Shown: positions 47,486 to 60,181 of the stretch, in pieces
Numbering within the stretch: position 1 is the stretch's first letter
How the letters are laid out: the number at the start of each line of letters is the position of its first letter
Origin: Panagrolaimus kolymaensis
Lineage: Eukaryota; Nematoda; Chromadorea; Rhabditida; Panagrolaimidae
Direction of reading: 5' to 3'
DNA length: 64,000 nucleotides
Assembly (NCBI GenBank): GCA_028622995.1
Contig: JAJQJQ010000022.1
Location: forward strand, 372,001 to 436,000
Notes under the pieces: generated by a model
Told to the model about the DNA's origin: nothing
The model's database searches: none
What the model saw: only the letters and a program-made list of their open reading frames with translations
Position numbers and translations under genes: made by a program

Positions 47486-49645
47486 ATGGGTCCAATCAAA
47501 TCTCCTCCAATATGGAGTTTTCTAATTATTTTTGCTGTTTTAAGGTAAAAAATTTTGTTTGAGATTTAAAAGTTTGAAGATAAATGAATGTGTGTTTTAG
47601 TCAAGCTTATATTCATGCATCAATTCATCAAAAAGCATTACGTTCCCGTCAAATTGGGACGACATCACAAATTTTAAGTCGAATGTTTGGTGATTATGAT
47701 GCACAAACTCGGCCACCAGTTCGAGGTATGAGAATTTGATTTGATGATTAAGGGAACAAAAATTTAGCACAAAAACACAAAGTTTTAGTCTAAAATTTAG
47801 ATTCTTTTTTTCGTTACTATTTTAGTTGCATTTTAAACTCTTTTTAGATTCTGCTGAACATTCAGCCATCGTAGTCATAGTTTCGGTTTACATTAATCGA
47901 ATTGATTGGAATGATGATACAGCCACGGTGGATCTTTATTTGCGTCAACAATTCGAGGATTCTCGTTTGGCATACGATGTGGATGCAAGAGAAAATATTG
48001 ATGAAATTGCAATTCCTTCAAATAATCCCATTTGGAGCCCAGATATTTATTTTACCAATGCTGAAGAACTTCCAGCTAATGGTCGTAAACGGGTTATCAT
48101 TGAACCAAGTGGTTTTGTTAGAATTAATGAACAGTAAGGGAATTTGGAAGAGATTCGGATTTTGATTGGGTGAATTAAAAGTGTTTTTTTAGACGCCGAC
48201 TTGTTGTTCCAGTTGAAAGTGGCAGTTCATTCCCATTTAAAAATAGCCGATCATTACATTTAAAAATTTCAAGCTTCAAGTAAGTTAATTAATTTACTTT
48301 GAAAAATTATATTTTACGATGAGGAATAACTTGATTTTCTATGCGATACCACTTTCTTCAAAAATTCATCATCAAAAGTCAAAATGGCTTTAAAAATTCA
48401 TACTTCTTTTTCCCAAAAATTTACATTTCCATTTTTTAGATACACAATTGATGATGTTGTTTTCCTTTGGGCTAATTCTGGACCAACCATTGTTCCAGTT
48501 GAAACTTCGAAAGAACTTCTTGAATCTCCTTATGCCTTTACTGAAGCTAATGCAGGAGATTGCGTTGGAAATTATACTTTTGGAGTTCATTCATGCGTGG
48601 ATGCAGAAATTATTTTTGAAGGATCATCATCCGATGGTTTTATGCGAATCTTTTTGCCTTCATTATTTTTAGTTTTTGCTAGTTGGCTTCATTTCTTTGT
48701 TCATGGTTCATGGTCGGTTCCTCGAACCTTTTCTGCTGCAATACCATTCTTTATTTTTGCTGCCATTCATGTAAGTTGTTTATTGCAATGATTGGATTCG
48801 ATAGCTTTAATGCAAAATCGAGAAAAAAAAATTTTAAAATCAAAAAAGTTTGAAATTTATATTTCCCATTTTTTGTTGTTGCAAATTTTTGTAGCTTCGA
48901 TGTTCCCTCAGGAAGTCAAGTTAGTTAGTTTTCTCCAAATTCTTTGCTGCTGCTAAAAATAATTATCTTCCGCAAAAACAAAAAAAGTGAACACAATAGT
49001 TTTTAAATAAGACAAAAGTCATGCTGCCTTTTTTTCTAAACAAAAGCAAAAAATTCTTTTCTCATTGTTTCCGACTTTTTCAAACAAAAAAATTAATTAT
49101 TTATTCATTTTAAAAAGCAACGACATAAGTTTTCGATGATTTGAATTCCATGCATCAAAGTTCAAAACAAAAAAAAACTACAAACTTCTAAAAAATCATA
49201 ATATATTTTACAATATCCATTCAACCACCATAATAACCAGTTTTTTTTTGCTTCATTCAAATCCAATAATAATCTCCACTAAATTTTTTAGCTATTTTAT
49301 CCTAGACTTACTTATGGTTCATGCGCAGCAAAGAATTTCTTATTTGGATGCTTAATTTTTACATTTTTATCTTTGGTTGAATATTTCCTTGTTATTGCAT
49401 GCGGAGTTCATCGCAAAATTACCCGTTATCATCCACTTGGAGTTGGAGTTAGAGATGGTTCAGCTGAACCTCTTTCCACTGTAGTCACAAATCAACCAAT
49501 TGAAAATGAAATAATTGAAAAACCCACCACCACTAAATGTTCTCGATTTGCTGGAAATAATGGACTTGATATTATTTCTCGTGTGGCTTTTCCCATTTTG
49601 TTTTTAATCTTTTTAATTGTTTTCTTTATTTGGTATCTTATTTAA
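47486..49645 (+). CDS. Divergent Cys-loop-family ligand-gated channel subunit
   Basis: Six exons, 47486-47544, 47601-47725, 47848-48133, 48193-48279, 48440-48770 and 49292-49645, give 413 residues. After a signal peptide (SFLIIFAVLSQAYIHA) the ligand-binding domain shows RIDWNDDTATVDLYLRQQFED, WSPDIYFTNAEE and DDVVFLW. Four hydrophobic segments follow: M1 LPSLFLVFASWLHFFV, M2 region VPRTFSAAIPFFIFAAIH, M3 NFLFGCLIFTFLSLVEYFLV and a C-terminal M4 VAFPILFLIFLIVFFIWYLI. The architecture is that of anion-type (GABA/glycine/GluCl) subunits. The two Cys-loop cysteines are absent, replaced in VVPVESGSSFPFKNSRSLHL; only a loop C-like pair (CVGNYTFGVHSC) remains. M2 is also atypical. It may be an auxiliary subunit or bind an unusual ligand. 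The intron before exon 6 is 521 bp. Confidence 0.85.
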
Positions 49646-50276
49646 AGAAAGAGTCTTCTTTTACAAGTAATTTCTGAAGCTTGAAAAATGCTTGTTTTTT
49701 TAGCTAATCGAATAGGCTGCTTTTTTAATTAATAATCTCTTCTTTTTTTTTACAATCATACATATGTATTTTATAAGTTTGGCATACAGTATTTATGTTT
49801 TTTTTACATTGTGATAGAATGGAAAGTTACAAATGGAAACAAAAATTCATTTACAAGCTTACCAAAATTAGTATCACATTGTTATAAAACATCACATACT
49901 TTGTTGCCATTTTGATTTTTTCTTTCGTGATTATTGTTATTGCTTTATCAAACTTCGAATTTTCTTTTCGTAAAATATTTTTTTACTGCATTAAAACCCT
50001 TTAACAACTACTGCCGTTAATGGTATATTTTCATTGCGTGTTAAATGAGTGTGTTTCTGTATCAGCATCTCGACTTTTTATATAGCTATTGTATTCTCTC
50101 AATTCTCTCCAAGAAAAGTTTATAAAATAAAAATTTATTAATTATTAATCTTATTAACAGAAGTAAAAAATATTTTAAACATTTAAACATATAAAAATTG
50201 CAAAATTTTGTATTTACAATAAGTAATTAGTAAGGCAACGAGTTTTTCTTTTTTGTTCATTGATGATTTGCTATTA
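49646..50276. other. Tail-to-tail intergenic spacer
   Basis: 3' flanks of the channel gene (plus) and the glycosyltransferase gene (minus). No gene or repeat seen. Confidence 0.5.
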
Positions 50277-52111
50277 TTATTCAGCTCTCCATTCTTTAGG
50301 TGGAAGACCAACATCAACGATGAGATGATAATATAATGGTTTGACATCCAATTTAACAATATTCCATTTACCCGTATCATTTAAACCATCGTGTTCCCAT
50401 CGAGTTCCTGCAGTTCCAAGAAGCTTATAACTAAAAAAAATCAAATCATAAAGGTCATTATAAAAGCAGCAAAGTGAAACTTGCATCAATTTTGGCGCTG
50501 TTCTTTTTCTTTTACCATGTTTGAGCATCGAAAATCGTGCAAATGCTTGATTCGGTCTTTCAATAGTAAAATTTTGTGATAAAAGTCGTTTTCCCTGAAA
50601 ACAAAAAAAAAAGATTAATAACAAAAGCAAAATAATGAACAAACCATATCGTCATCTTCTCCGCCCCAGGCCCAATAAAGATTTGAATAGCCATTGATTG
50701 AGCGATAATCGTCCATGGTTAAAGCTAATACACCACCCACAAGTTCATTGTACCATAGCCTAAACAGTAAACATAATTATTGTCTTCGAGAACACCATAA
50801 GTGCAACGGTTTGAAAGCCATAGTAATTAGTCGTAAATGTGGAATAAAGCTTACTGATATCCAAGATTACTAACAAATGCACCAATATGCCTTGGTTGTT
50901 CAGGACAATCATAAGGAGTTCTATCATCTTGTGGAAACATATCAACGTCATGAAAGATTACACAATCAACTTTAAGCTTTTCAGCTAAACGAAATGCAGC
51001 ATTCATAATTCGACCTTTATTGAACAAGTCATTTCCATACTGAAAAACAAAACATCATTATCTTCCAAAGCCACAAAGAAACTTACTTGTTCAGTAACAA
51101 TAAATCGAAAATCAAGAAGTTGAGATTGCATGATGGGAAGAAGGAAATCTAATAATCGCACCAAGTGAGAATATCGATCACGATATGGAATAACAACAGC
51201 AACTTTTCGTTTTGAACGACAATGGGCTGGTTTCCAATGACCACCAGGTTGAATATCAGGATGAGCTTCAGCAACTTCTTCTTCTTGTAAATCTTCAATT
51301 ATGAGGCTTGCTTGACCAACGTGACCTTCTAAAAATAATTATGATTAGTAACACAAAGAAAAGATTTTGCGGTAAAAATAAACACAAAATGCAAGGTTTA
51401 ATAACAAAATAATTGCTGGAAATAACTGTAGACCCAAATGCACCCAAACGATTAACGTCATACTTCCCATAATCCTTTACAACAAAATGCATAAGCAATG
51501 ATCTCGCATTGTGAATGTACTAATGGAACAAAAACACTCTCTTTCCACCGTAAAAGAAATAATCGCCTTATCAGCATCAATCAAAATTGTGAACTTTAAA
51601 AGACCAGCATTCTCACCCGCAAACAAACATAAACAAACAAAACTAACTCAATTCTTTGTTATCATCGATTGCAGGACATACAGGTAATGATGATTCAAGT
51701 TTCTGTTCTTCATCTTGACTTAATACTTCAGCTGCTAATGGTTTATTTGCTTCTTTCGTAGTTGGTTTGATTGCATTTACTTTATTTAATTCTTCTGCAC
51801 TTATTTGAGGAGGTAATATTATTGGTTTTCTAAAAAAATATCAATGAAAATCAAACAAACATAAACAAAAGAATGAGCACTTACCTTGTAATGTTTTGAA
51901 CTTGAGGTGTTAGTACTTCATCATCGCTAATTTGAAGAGCACTTTTATATATGTTATTGCTATATGAAATATTTGAAGGTGTAGTTGATGAAGATGAAAA
52001 TATTAGTAGTGATAACCAATAAAGGAATCCAATAATACCAAGAACAAAAGCTATTCGACGAAATTTACTACCAGCACGTAATAAATTGAAGATAGAATTT
52101 CGAAAGAACAT
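50277..52111 (-). CDS. Beta-1,4-galactosyl/N-acetylgalactosaminyltransferase
   Basis: Seven minus-strand exons, 52111-51885, 51829-51648, 51328-51087, 51039-50855, 50759-50645, 50594-50485 and 50430-50277, give 404 residues. A Golgi type II anchor (about residues 20-38) is followed by a stem and the B4GALT domain: VAVVIPYRDRYSHL, FRFIVTEQ, FNKGRIMNAAF, the metal-binding FHDVDMFP, ELVGGVLALTMDDYRSINGY and WAWGGEDDDM. It transfers Gal or GalNAc from UDP-sugar in beta-1,4 linkage to GlcNAc; the nematode orthologue (BRE-4) prefers UDP-GalNAc and makes glycolipids, but specificity is not readable here. The intron between exons 6 and 7 is only in frame if spliced as GC-AG (GCAAGT at 50484-50479). 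Confidence 0.92.
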
Positions 52112-53212
52112 ATCCTTTTTCCAGTTGATGCCGTTGTTGTTAGTAATGAAGGGAATAAGTAGAAATTATAATATGCGACCCTGAAAAGAAAAAAAGGATT
52201 AAATATCCAAAGAATTTTTTGAGCAAAGTTAAACGAAAAAAGCAGCGGAAAATTTGAGTATCGAAAATGAAAAAAGCTTTGAAAAGCTTGTTTGATTGCG
52301 CGAAAATAAACGTTGGGTTACTTTCTAATTACTCAAAGAATCATTAGACGCTTTCTAATGATCGATCAAAAAACTCACTTGTTTCTTGGTGAATTGAAAA
52401 GCATTTCATAAAACTTTTCTAACAATATCGCATAGCTTCTTATAATGTAATAAAACAAAAATAAGGGAAGAAAATATTATAACGACAGACTAAAACCCTG
52501 TAATACAGAAAAGCAAAAAATTAGAAACTATTAATGAAATAGACACGACTGAGACCACGGCCTTAAAAGCTAATTTGATTGATGATTCAAACAAAAAAAC
52601 GTTTTAATGTGTGTGAAAAAAAAACGGAAGAACCACAGAAAAATTTTATTTTCAACCAAACAAAAAAAACATTGAAGATAATCTCGTTTATAAAAAAAAG
52701 TATGTGAGTTTTATCTCTTTCTCTCTCTCCCAAAAATTTATTTATCAACAACCTATAAAGCAATTACATGCTTTATTTATGGAAGGGATATGAGAAGATA
52801 GGTAGTAGGTACATAGGGAAATTGAAAGAATTTTAAAAAATGGTGTGTGTAATTCAAAGGCAACCAATGAATGAACAAAACAAAAAAAATAAATGACAAG
52901 AAGATTGCCAGAGGCAGCAGCAGCTGCAGCAAAGAGGACAGCAAAGAAGAGACTAACTTTCTGAGCAACATCGAGAATATGAACGCGCGTCGTTGTTGGC
53001 TCGTTTTTTTTGTTGTCCTTCGTCCTTCTTTTTTTTGTTAATCTTTTTGAAAACTTCAAAAATAGGCTCATTTACCGCAAATTTTGTTGGTATCGCGTTC
53101 TGAATGTTTTATTTGAGAATCGTTTGAAAAAATTTTTTTTTGAGTTTCTTGCTTGCTTTTTTTTAAATAAAAAAACCTTTTGCAACTTTAGAGAAAGCTT
53201 CATCATTCAAAA
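52112..53212. other. Divergent promoter region
   Basis: About 1.1 kb separating the minus-strand glycosyltransferase and the plus-strand ribosomal protein gene. AT-rich, with a small CAGCAGCAGCTGCAGC run at 52915-52930. No gene seen. Confidence 0.5.
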
Positions 53213-54015
53213 ATGAAATTAACAGAAGTTTTAAATCTTCGAAGAATTCTTAATTCATCATATCATCCATTTCATGTTATTCCAAAACCAGCTCTTTGGC
53301 CAAAAAGGGAACGTTTAAGACGATTTATTGCTGTAAGTTTATTTTTGTTCTTACTTTTCTTCTTGTTAAAGTGGTTAGAAAATATTTGGAAACAAGATTA
53401 TTAACCTTCATCTGTAACTTTGAATTCTCACGATAATAATCTTCAACTTTTTTAGTGGCAATATGGTACAAAGCGTTCAACCGTTAAAATGGGAACCCAA
53501 ACACTAAACAAAATTTTTCATTATATGGATATGCATAGGCGAGATGAATTGAAAATGGAAATCCATGTAAGTGTTTTTTGATAATTTTACAAGTGGCTTA
53601 ATCTTATTCTACTATGTTTTAGTATGCTGAAACTCGTCTTATTGCGGCTCTTAAAGAACATCATATTGAATATCCTGAATTTCGCTCAAATTTGGATAAA
53701 TCTCATATTTTACTTGATAATATTGTCCTCTCTCAACTTGCTATTTATGAACCTATGACTTTTAAGGTAAGTATTTTGATTTCTTAACATTATATCCTTT
53801 TATAAATCGTCATTTTTTAGAGTTTGATGGATTTTTCAAAGAAATTAACGGAAGTACAAGGAAAAGAATTTATTGCTGATAAGGGTGAACTTGATAATAT
53901 TGAAATTTCAACAAATATTCTTCAAACCCCATTCCCAAGAAGCAAATATTATCCTCGTGGTCCAACTGAAAATCATACACATCCTCAAAGAAAATTACGA
54001 GAAGATGAATATTAA
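53213..54015 (+). CDS. MRPL20: Mitochondrial large-subunit ribosomal protein bL20m
   Basis: Four exons, 53213-53332, 53456-53566, 53623-53766 and 53821-54015, all phase 0, give 189 residues. The bL20 core is recognisable in LIAALKEHHIEYPEFRSNL and the C-terminal VLSQLAIYEPMTFKSLMDF, which matches animal MRPL20. bL20 is an RNA-binding protein needed for large-subunit assembly. The basic N-terminus (RERLRRF) is consistent with mitochondrial import and rRNA binding. A C-terminal extension of about 50 residues follows the conserved core. Its stop lies 177 bp from that of WDR33 on the opposite strand. Confidence 0.88.
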
Positions 54016-54192
54016 TGTTATGCTTTAGACTTTAGTTTAGTTATTGATTCATTAAAATATTTTGTTGTGTTATGATAGATAATAAATAAAAATGTTTACT
54101 AAATTTTTGTACTGCTGTAGATCATAATCGTTATCTCTTTATTCAAAATAAAAAAATAATACAAAACATTAACAAACAAAAAAACAAGAAAA

Positions 54193-56921
54193 TCAATACG
54201 GTCTTTTTGCATTTCCATTCGTTTCTTCTTCATCGAGCTTCCTTTTTCTTGAATCATTTGGAGGTATCCATGCAGGTGGTTCAACGACGGCACCGCCATC
54301 ATAATTATATGGATCAACAAATGGCACAGGAGGAGGTGGAAAAGGAGCACCAGCAAATGGAGGTGGTTGAAACCATTGTGGATCTTTGATTGGCGGTTCA
54401 GGTCCCGTTCTCCAACTTTCATTTGGTTTTGACGCTGATGGTATTTCTAATATAGTTGGAGCATTAGGTTTACCAAGAAGAGAACCTCCAGCTCGATATG
54501 CTACTGGTTTAGGCGCGCCGAGAAGTGAAGTTGATGGACCATTTGATGGAAGACCAGGTGAAATTAAATTTGGAGGTGGAATAAAATCATCGTTTCCTTC
54601 AACACCTGGCTTAGTCGTTGTCCATGTTCTTTCAAATTGACGTTGAGCTTTCTTTGGTGGAGGTTGTTTGATGAGAGTTCGTTTTGCACCAATGTTAGAA
54701 TTCTAAAAATTAACATTACTACCTAGAACTTGTGAATCCAAAAACTTACAAAATTCCTTGGATTATAATCATCTGGAACGACAGGTAAACCAGGAATCGA
54801 TTCAGGCAATGCGGATATCTCTTTCATTTCATTCAAAACACTTTCATCAATACCTAATCCAGGTATAATTGGACGCTCTCGATAAACGTCATCTTCTTCA
54901 TATTTCACTTGATAATTATAATATTGAAAATTGTTAATTTGTTGATGATGTGATTCTTTTGCTGTTGCCATCATTCCGCTTAATTCATCTTGAGTATCAC
55001 CAGGACGATTTCTTCCCCAAAATTTTGTATTATTATCATTGGATCCAGTTGCAAGAATATGACCTAATGGATGCCAATCTAAAGCCCAAATAGCTTGATC
55101 ATGTGCACCATCATAGAGTCCAAGTTCACAAAAAGGTTCAGCAAGCCAATATCCAACTGAACCATCACCACCGCCACTAACAAAAAGAGATTCATGAATT
55201 GGATGCCATGCGACAGCTAAAAAATCAAGATTGGTAAACGGTGAAGCTGAAATTAATGAAACTTACAAACAACTTCTTTTCGATGCCCTTTAAATGTAAA
55301 TAATTCTGTCATCATTCGAATATCATAAAGTTTAATTAAATGATCCCGAGCTCCTGTTAATAACCAATGTCCATTTTTATTCCATTGAACTGATGTAACT
55401 GAATTCTTGTGATCATGCCTAAAAAAATAATTGGCTTTAATTTTCACATCCAACAGAATCACAAAACTTACAAAGTTGATAAACAATTTCCCGTTCTTGG
55501 ATCCCATAGTTTAACAGGTTGTTGAGAATCTCTTGAACCCGTGACTATTAAACCTTTCGTTGGATGCCAATCTATTGCTCGAACATCAGAACCATGTCCA
55601 CGAAGTACTCGTTCTTCAGTACAATTTTCAAAATCAAAAATTCTTGCTGTTCCATCATCTGAAGCTGTTGCAATTTTAACACTCGTTGGTGAAAATCTAA
55701 AAGTTTAAGAATTTTATGAGAGAGAAAACATGGAAAATAAAGCCTTACGTTAGTCCTCTCACTGGGTCATCTTTATGTGCTTGAAACATGTTAACATTAT
55801 TCATATTTGGCTGCCAATATTTAACAAAACCATTATGATCTGCTGAAGCCATAAATTGTGAATCTGGAGACCATTTGATTGCACGAATAGCAACATCATG
55901 AGCCTAAATATTAACCATTAACATTTCAATGAGCAATGAATCTTGATTCAAACCTGTAATATAGTTTCAAAATTGAAAGCTGTTCCATTCCATAGCGTAA
56001 ATTCTCCTGATGATGCACCAGTAATTAGACGTCTTCCATCGGGATTCCACTGAAAAGTTTTTATGACATTAGTTTGTTTCACGAGATTGGTTTTAAACGA
56101 ATCAAAGAAAGTTGAAATTGCTTCATATTTATTTATTCATTCTATGACGATAACCATAAAGACACTTTGTGGGGAAAAACTATTTATTTTCATTATTACA
56201 GTAACCAAAAAATGGGTATTTTAGTTTGCTTTGTTAATGCAATAAAAGCAGTAATTTATTGTTTCATTTACAGCTAAAGTAATTAAGGCAACAAAACCTT
56301 TTTATCAAACCATGTTACTGTGAAAATAACATGATAGCTTGCCAAAAAAAAGAGACACAAAAATGCAATGGGAAAGATTTTATTCAAAACCATTAAAAAC
56401 CGAACTTACACAAAGAGTATAAACTGGGCATTTAACTTTATTTGTTGCAGCTCGAGAAAATCTTGTACATACACAATCTGATGGAACATCCATCATATCC
56501 GGTACAGGTAAAACTCCATAAGATGATAACAAATGTGGATGTTGAAAATTTCTTGCATCTGAAGGATGAAGATATTTATCCTTTTCCACGGCATTTAAAG
56601 CTCCAGATGAATAATCAATATGTTTTCGAACATTTGCCACATTTTTACGCAGCCTTCTTCCAGGTCCATCAACCATTTCTTCTTCCATTTGCTGAAAATA
56701 AAAATGGTAAAATATGCGAATTGATTGGATAAATGCAAGTATAAAGAATATGAAGAAGATAAACTTACAATTTGAGGTGGTGGTTTAAATCTTGATCCAG
56801 GTCTATTATAAAATGGCACCGTCGCCACTGCTGCTTGAAGCATTGATGAAGTCGATGGTGGCGGAATAGTTAGATTTGAAGGATTAGGAAATCGAAATTG
56901 TGGCGGTTGTTGAAAATCCAT
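54193..56921 (-). CDS. WDR33: WDR33 / Pfs2 pre-mRNA 3' end processing factor
   Basis: Eight minus-strand exons, 56921-56769, 56691-56410, 56049-55954, 55903-55749, 55696-55472, 55418-55267, 55216-54750 and 54702-54193, give 679 residues. After a Pro-rich start comes the conserved basic [20 protein letters not shown], then seven WD repeats (for example [74 protein letters not shown]). WDR33 is the CPSF subunit that, with CPSF30, recognises AAUAAA. The C-terminal tail is a short Pro-rich segment ending in [17 protein letters not shown] with a likely nuclear localisation signal; the collagen-like tail of vertebrate WDR33 is absent. It shares a divergent region with the RING gene. Confidence 0.95.
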
Positions 56922-57571
56922 GGTTACAAAAACAGAAAAGTCCTAAAAAATGAAGAGGTATAACAAATATTAAAGCATGAATTTATGTCGAATCTACAGA
57001 AGTTTGAAGATAAAAGTAAAAACAAACCAAAAAAGGGTAAATTGGTAGCAAAAAAAAATACGGACTTCAAATTATTGAAAGTTGCAATAGCCAAAGACAA
57101 AAAAAAATGTTGGAAAAAATTCATAGTTTCATTTTTCTGCGAGCAGCATGCTTCAGCAAAGTCAGGCTGCTCCAATACAATAATAGCTTGCTTTTTTGCT
57201 TCGATAAACTAACTTTCATGAATGAACTTCATCAGCAACCATTCCATTTCCAAACAAAAAAACTTGCTTTCAATATTTTTTTTAATTTCAATTTAAATGT
57301 TTCAGTTTAATTCCTTTTTTAAATAAAACAATGTCTCTGTGTTTTCTTTCATATTTTTGCGCGTTCGGACGTCGTTTGTCATTTATTTGGTGGTTATTGG
57401 TGTTTCTCCGCCTATTTCTTTTGCAGAAACCCCGAATTGGTGTTTTGAAAAATAGAACAAACAAATTTTTAAAAAAACCCTATGACTTATGTGAATTTTC
57501 TATTTTCGTTATTATTGTCTGTATGTAATTTGTAATATTCACGACATCGCGATTGTTTATTGTTAATAAAT
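56922..57571. other. Divergent promoter region
   Basis: 650 bp between WDR33 (minus) and the RING gene (plus). Open frames here are low-complexity and unspliced. Nothing else seen. Confidence 0.5.
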
Positions 57572-58805
57572 ATGCGAAAAACAATTACCTTTACTCAACA
57601 ATTTAGACCCAAGAAGATGGTATTCGGTAAATTACTCAAATATTTTGGTGGAAGTGACCATTCTGTAAGTTTTTCTTCTTCTTTAAATTTTGACTCATGT
57701 AAAATATTTTTTTCACCTTTCTTATCCACTCATTTTTTAGAAACAGCAACGAATAATCGAAGAAACAGAAAATGCTGATCGAATTCGAATAAGTCCTGAT
57801 CCACTTCATTGTCCAATTTGTATTACGGTATTTGGTTCTGCTCCAGCTATATTACCTTGTGGTCATACATTCTGTGTAAAATGTATTCGAACTTTAATTC
57901 AACGTGCTATTTATGATTGTCCACCAATGAGAACACCTGTAAGTTAACCACTTTTAAAAAGGGTTTATTATTCAATTTTTGGCTGCAATGGTTGCAAAAA
58001 AGGGAATGTTATAATGGATTCTTTTTCTCGCTTACATTTTTTATTATAATGGTAAAATTTATAACGGAGAGATTTAATCTGTGCTAAAAAAAGAGAACGA
58101 TCGTTTGAATTTGAAATTTTTGACCCGTTTTTTACATTTGTGAATGAATGGCGTTTAAAAAATGACGGAAACGATTAATTTCATTTTGAATCATAAAGTT
58201 AATTTGAGTTCGTTCGAACCTTGTTTATGTAAACGAAAATGAATCGTTTTACAAGATGATGAAAATGAGACTTTTACCAAATGCCATTTTGTATGCATTT
58301 GTATTGGTAAAATTACTTTAATGCATTAATCTTGGAGCTAAAATAATGACAAAGCTACCAATCGCTATTAAAAATAACGTCAAATACCCTTATTGTGTTC
58401 ACATTTTTACAAATTTGTTTATTAACCTTGCTTCTTTTTTTAGGAATTCGAATGTGCCTTATGTCGTTCAAAAGTTTCAGCTCAAATGAAAATTTGTCGA
58501 AATTTTATTATTGAAGATATTCTAAGTACGGTTAGTATTCCACCGGATGAAATTTATAATGAAAACGAAATAGCAAAGAATTATGAAATTTTGGTGAGTT
58601 TTTTTTCCATTTACTTTTCAAATCATCAATGCTTTATTTCTTCTTCTTTTTTTAGTTAAGCCGATCAAAGCAACAAATACGTGAAGTGGAAGAAAAGCTA
58701 TCAAATATGAATACTCATATCAAAGTAATTCAAAATCGACTTTATGGTGCTCTTGGTATTATTGGTGGTTTATGTGCATTGGTCGTCGCAAAAATAATTT
58801 TCTGA
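57572..58805 (+). CDS. RING-finger E3 ligase with C-terminal membrane anchor
   Basis: Four exons, 57572-57664, 57741-57938, 58444-58593 and 58656-58805, all phase 0, give 196 residues. A RING spans about residues 55-104: CPIC, then CGHTFCVKC, and a final CALC. The C-terminus has a heptad-like segment (RSKQQIREVEEKLSNMNTHI) followed by a terminal hydrophobic helix, LYGALGIIGGLCALVVAKII (about 176-195), so it is likely tail-anchored in the ER or mitochondrial outer membrane. By family it would be a ubiquitin ligase acting at a membrane; the substrate is unknown. An internal Met (MVFGKLLKYF, 57617) could be the true start. Orthology to a named E3 is not clear to me. Confidence 0.82.
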
Positions 58806-58933
58806 TACATTTATGTTACTTGATGATGATTTTGTTAATATTGTATATTCAATAGTGCTGATTTATTGTTTTATGGCAAAAATACGTGTGTTTTGATTTT
58901 ACTTTGTGCATGTAATTATAATTTTTAAAGAGA

Positions 58934-60181
58934 TTAATAAATATTGAGTTGTTTGATTGATTCTTCCAATGATAATTCTTGAATGTTTATAGCTTCTTCA
59001 CGAATATCAGAATAAAGTGGACTGGATAAATATCTTTCACCAAAGCTTGCAATACTTGTAACAACTAACTTTCCTTCCATTTCGGGTAAATTTGCAACTT
59101 CAAGGGCGGCAATAACATTGGCTCCACCACTTATTCCTGAAACACGTTTTAGGGATAAAAAAGTGGATGTTAGAAGCTTTAGTTTTATACTCCAAAAAAT
59201 TGCGAAAAGATAGTTGGAAGCTTTTAACGTCGAAGATCCTCCTCTTTTAGGATGAGCCTTACTTTTATCTAACTACAATATTTAAAGATTCTAATTTTTG
59301 TCTTATGCAAATGTTTACCTGAAAGAATGCCTTCTTCTCTTGCAAGCCTTTTAGCCATTTCTATTGCATCATCAGATTTAACTTTGATACATTTTTCAAA
59401 TATTTTTTGATCCAATATTGGTGGCATAATTCCTGGTCCAATCCCTTGAATTTTATGACATTTTATTTCGCCGCCATTAAACAAAGCAGCTTCGTTAGGT
59501 TCAACCCCAAATATTCTAATAGTTGGATTTTTTTCTCTCAAATATTTTCCAACTCCTGTTATGGTTCCACCTGTGCCTATTCCAAAAACCACTGCATCCA
59601 CTTTCCCATCGGTTTGCTTCCAAATTTCAGGTCCAGTAGTTTCATAATGAATTTTGGGATTTGCTGAATTTCCAAATTGATTGATATAAAAGGAATTAGG
59701 AATGGATTTATGAATATCTTCAGCTCGTTGGATTGCTTCTTCAGCTCCACCTGATGGATTTGTAAGGATGAGTTCAGCTCCAAATGCTCGAAGTAATGTT
59801 CGCTGAAAATGAAAATGACTTTTTCTCGCTTTTAAATTTTTTTTAAAGAAACTAACTAACCCTTTCTGAACTACACGAAGATGGCATAACAATAATAAGT
59901 TTATAACCTTTAGATGCAGCAATCATAGCTAATCCTATTCCAGTATTACCCGAAGTAACTTCAACTAAAACATTTTTACCTGGGCTTATTTCCCCAGCTT
60001 TTTCTGCTTCATCAATCATTGATTTAGCTATTCGATCTTTTACAGAACAACCTGGATTAAAATATTCAAGTTTAATTGCAACTTTTCCTTTACAATTTTT
60101 TGTAATTTTATTTAAATATATCATTGGTGTATTTCCAATTATTTGAGTTACATCCATTCCAATGGATTGTCGATCAGCCAT
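58934..60181 (-). CDS. Cysteine synthase-like PLP enzyme (CYSL type)
   Basis: Three minus-strand exons, 60181-59861, 59802-59319 and 59136-58934, give 335 residues, the usual length for nematode CYSL proteins. PLP lysine is Lys48 in [15 protein letters not shown]; the substrate loop TSGNTGIG is at 76-83; the phosphate-binding [15 protein letters not shown] and [13 protein letters not shown] are present. Members make cysteine or cyanoalanine from O-acetylserine, serine or cysteine with sulfide or cyanide; nematode paralogues also act in H2S and cyanide detoxification and one regulates hypoxia signalling. Which activity this one has cannot be read from sequence. There is no CBS regulatory domain, so it is not cystathionine beta-synthase proper. 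Its stop lies 128 bp from that of the RING gene. Confidence 0.93.
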
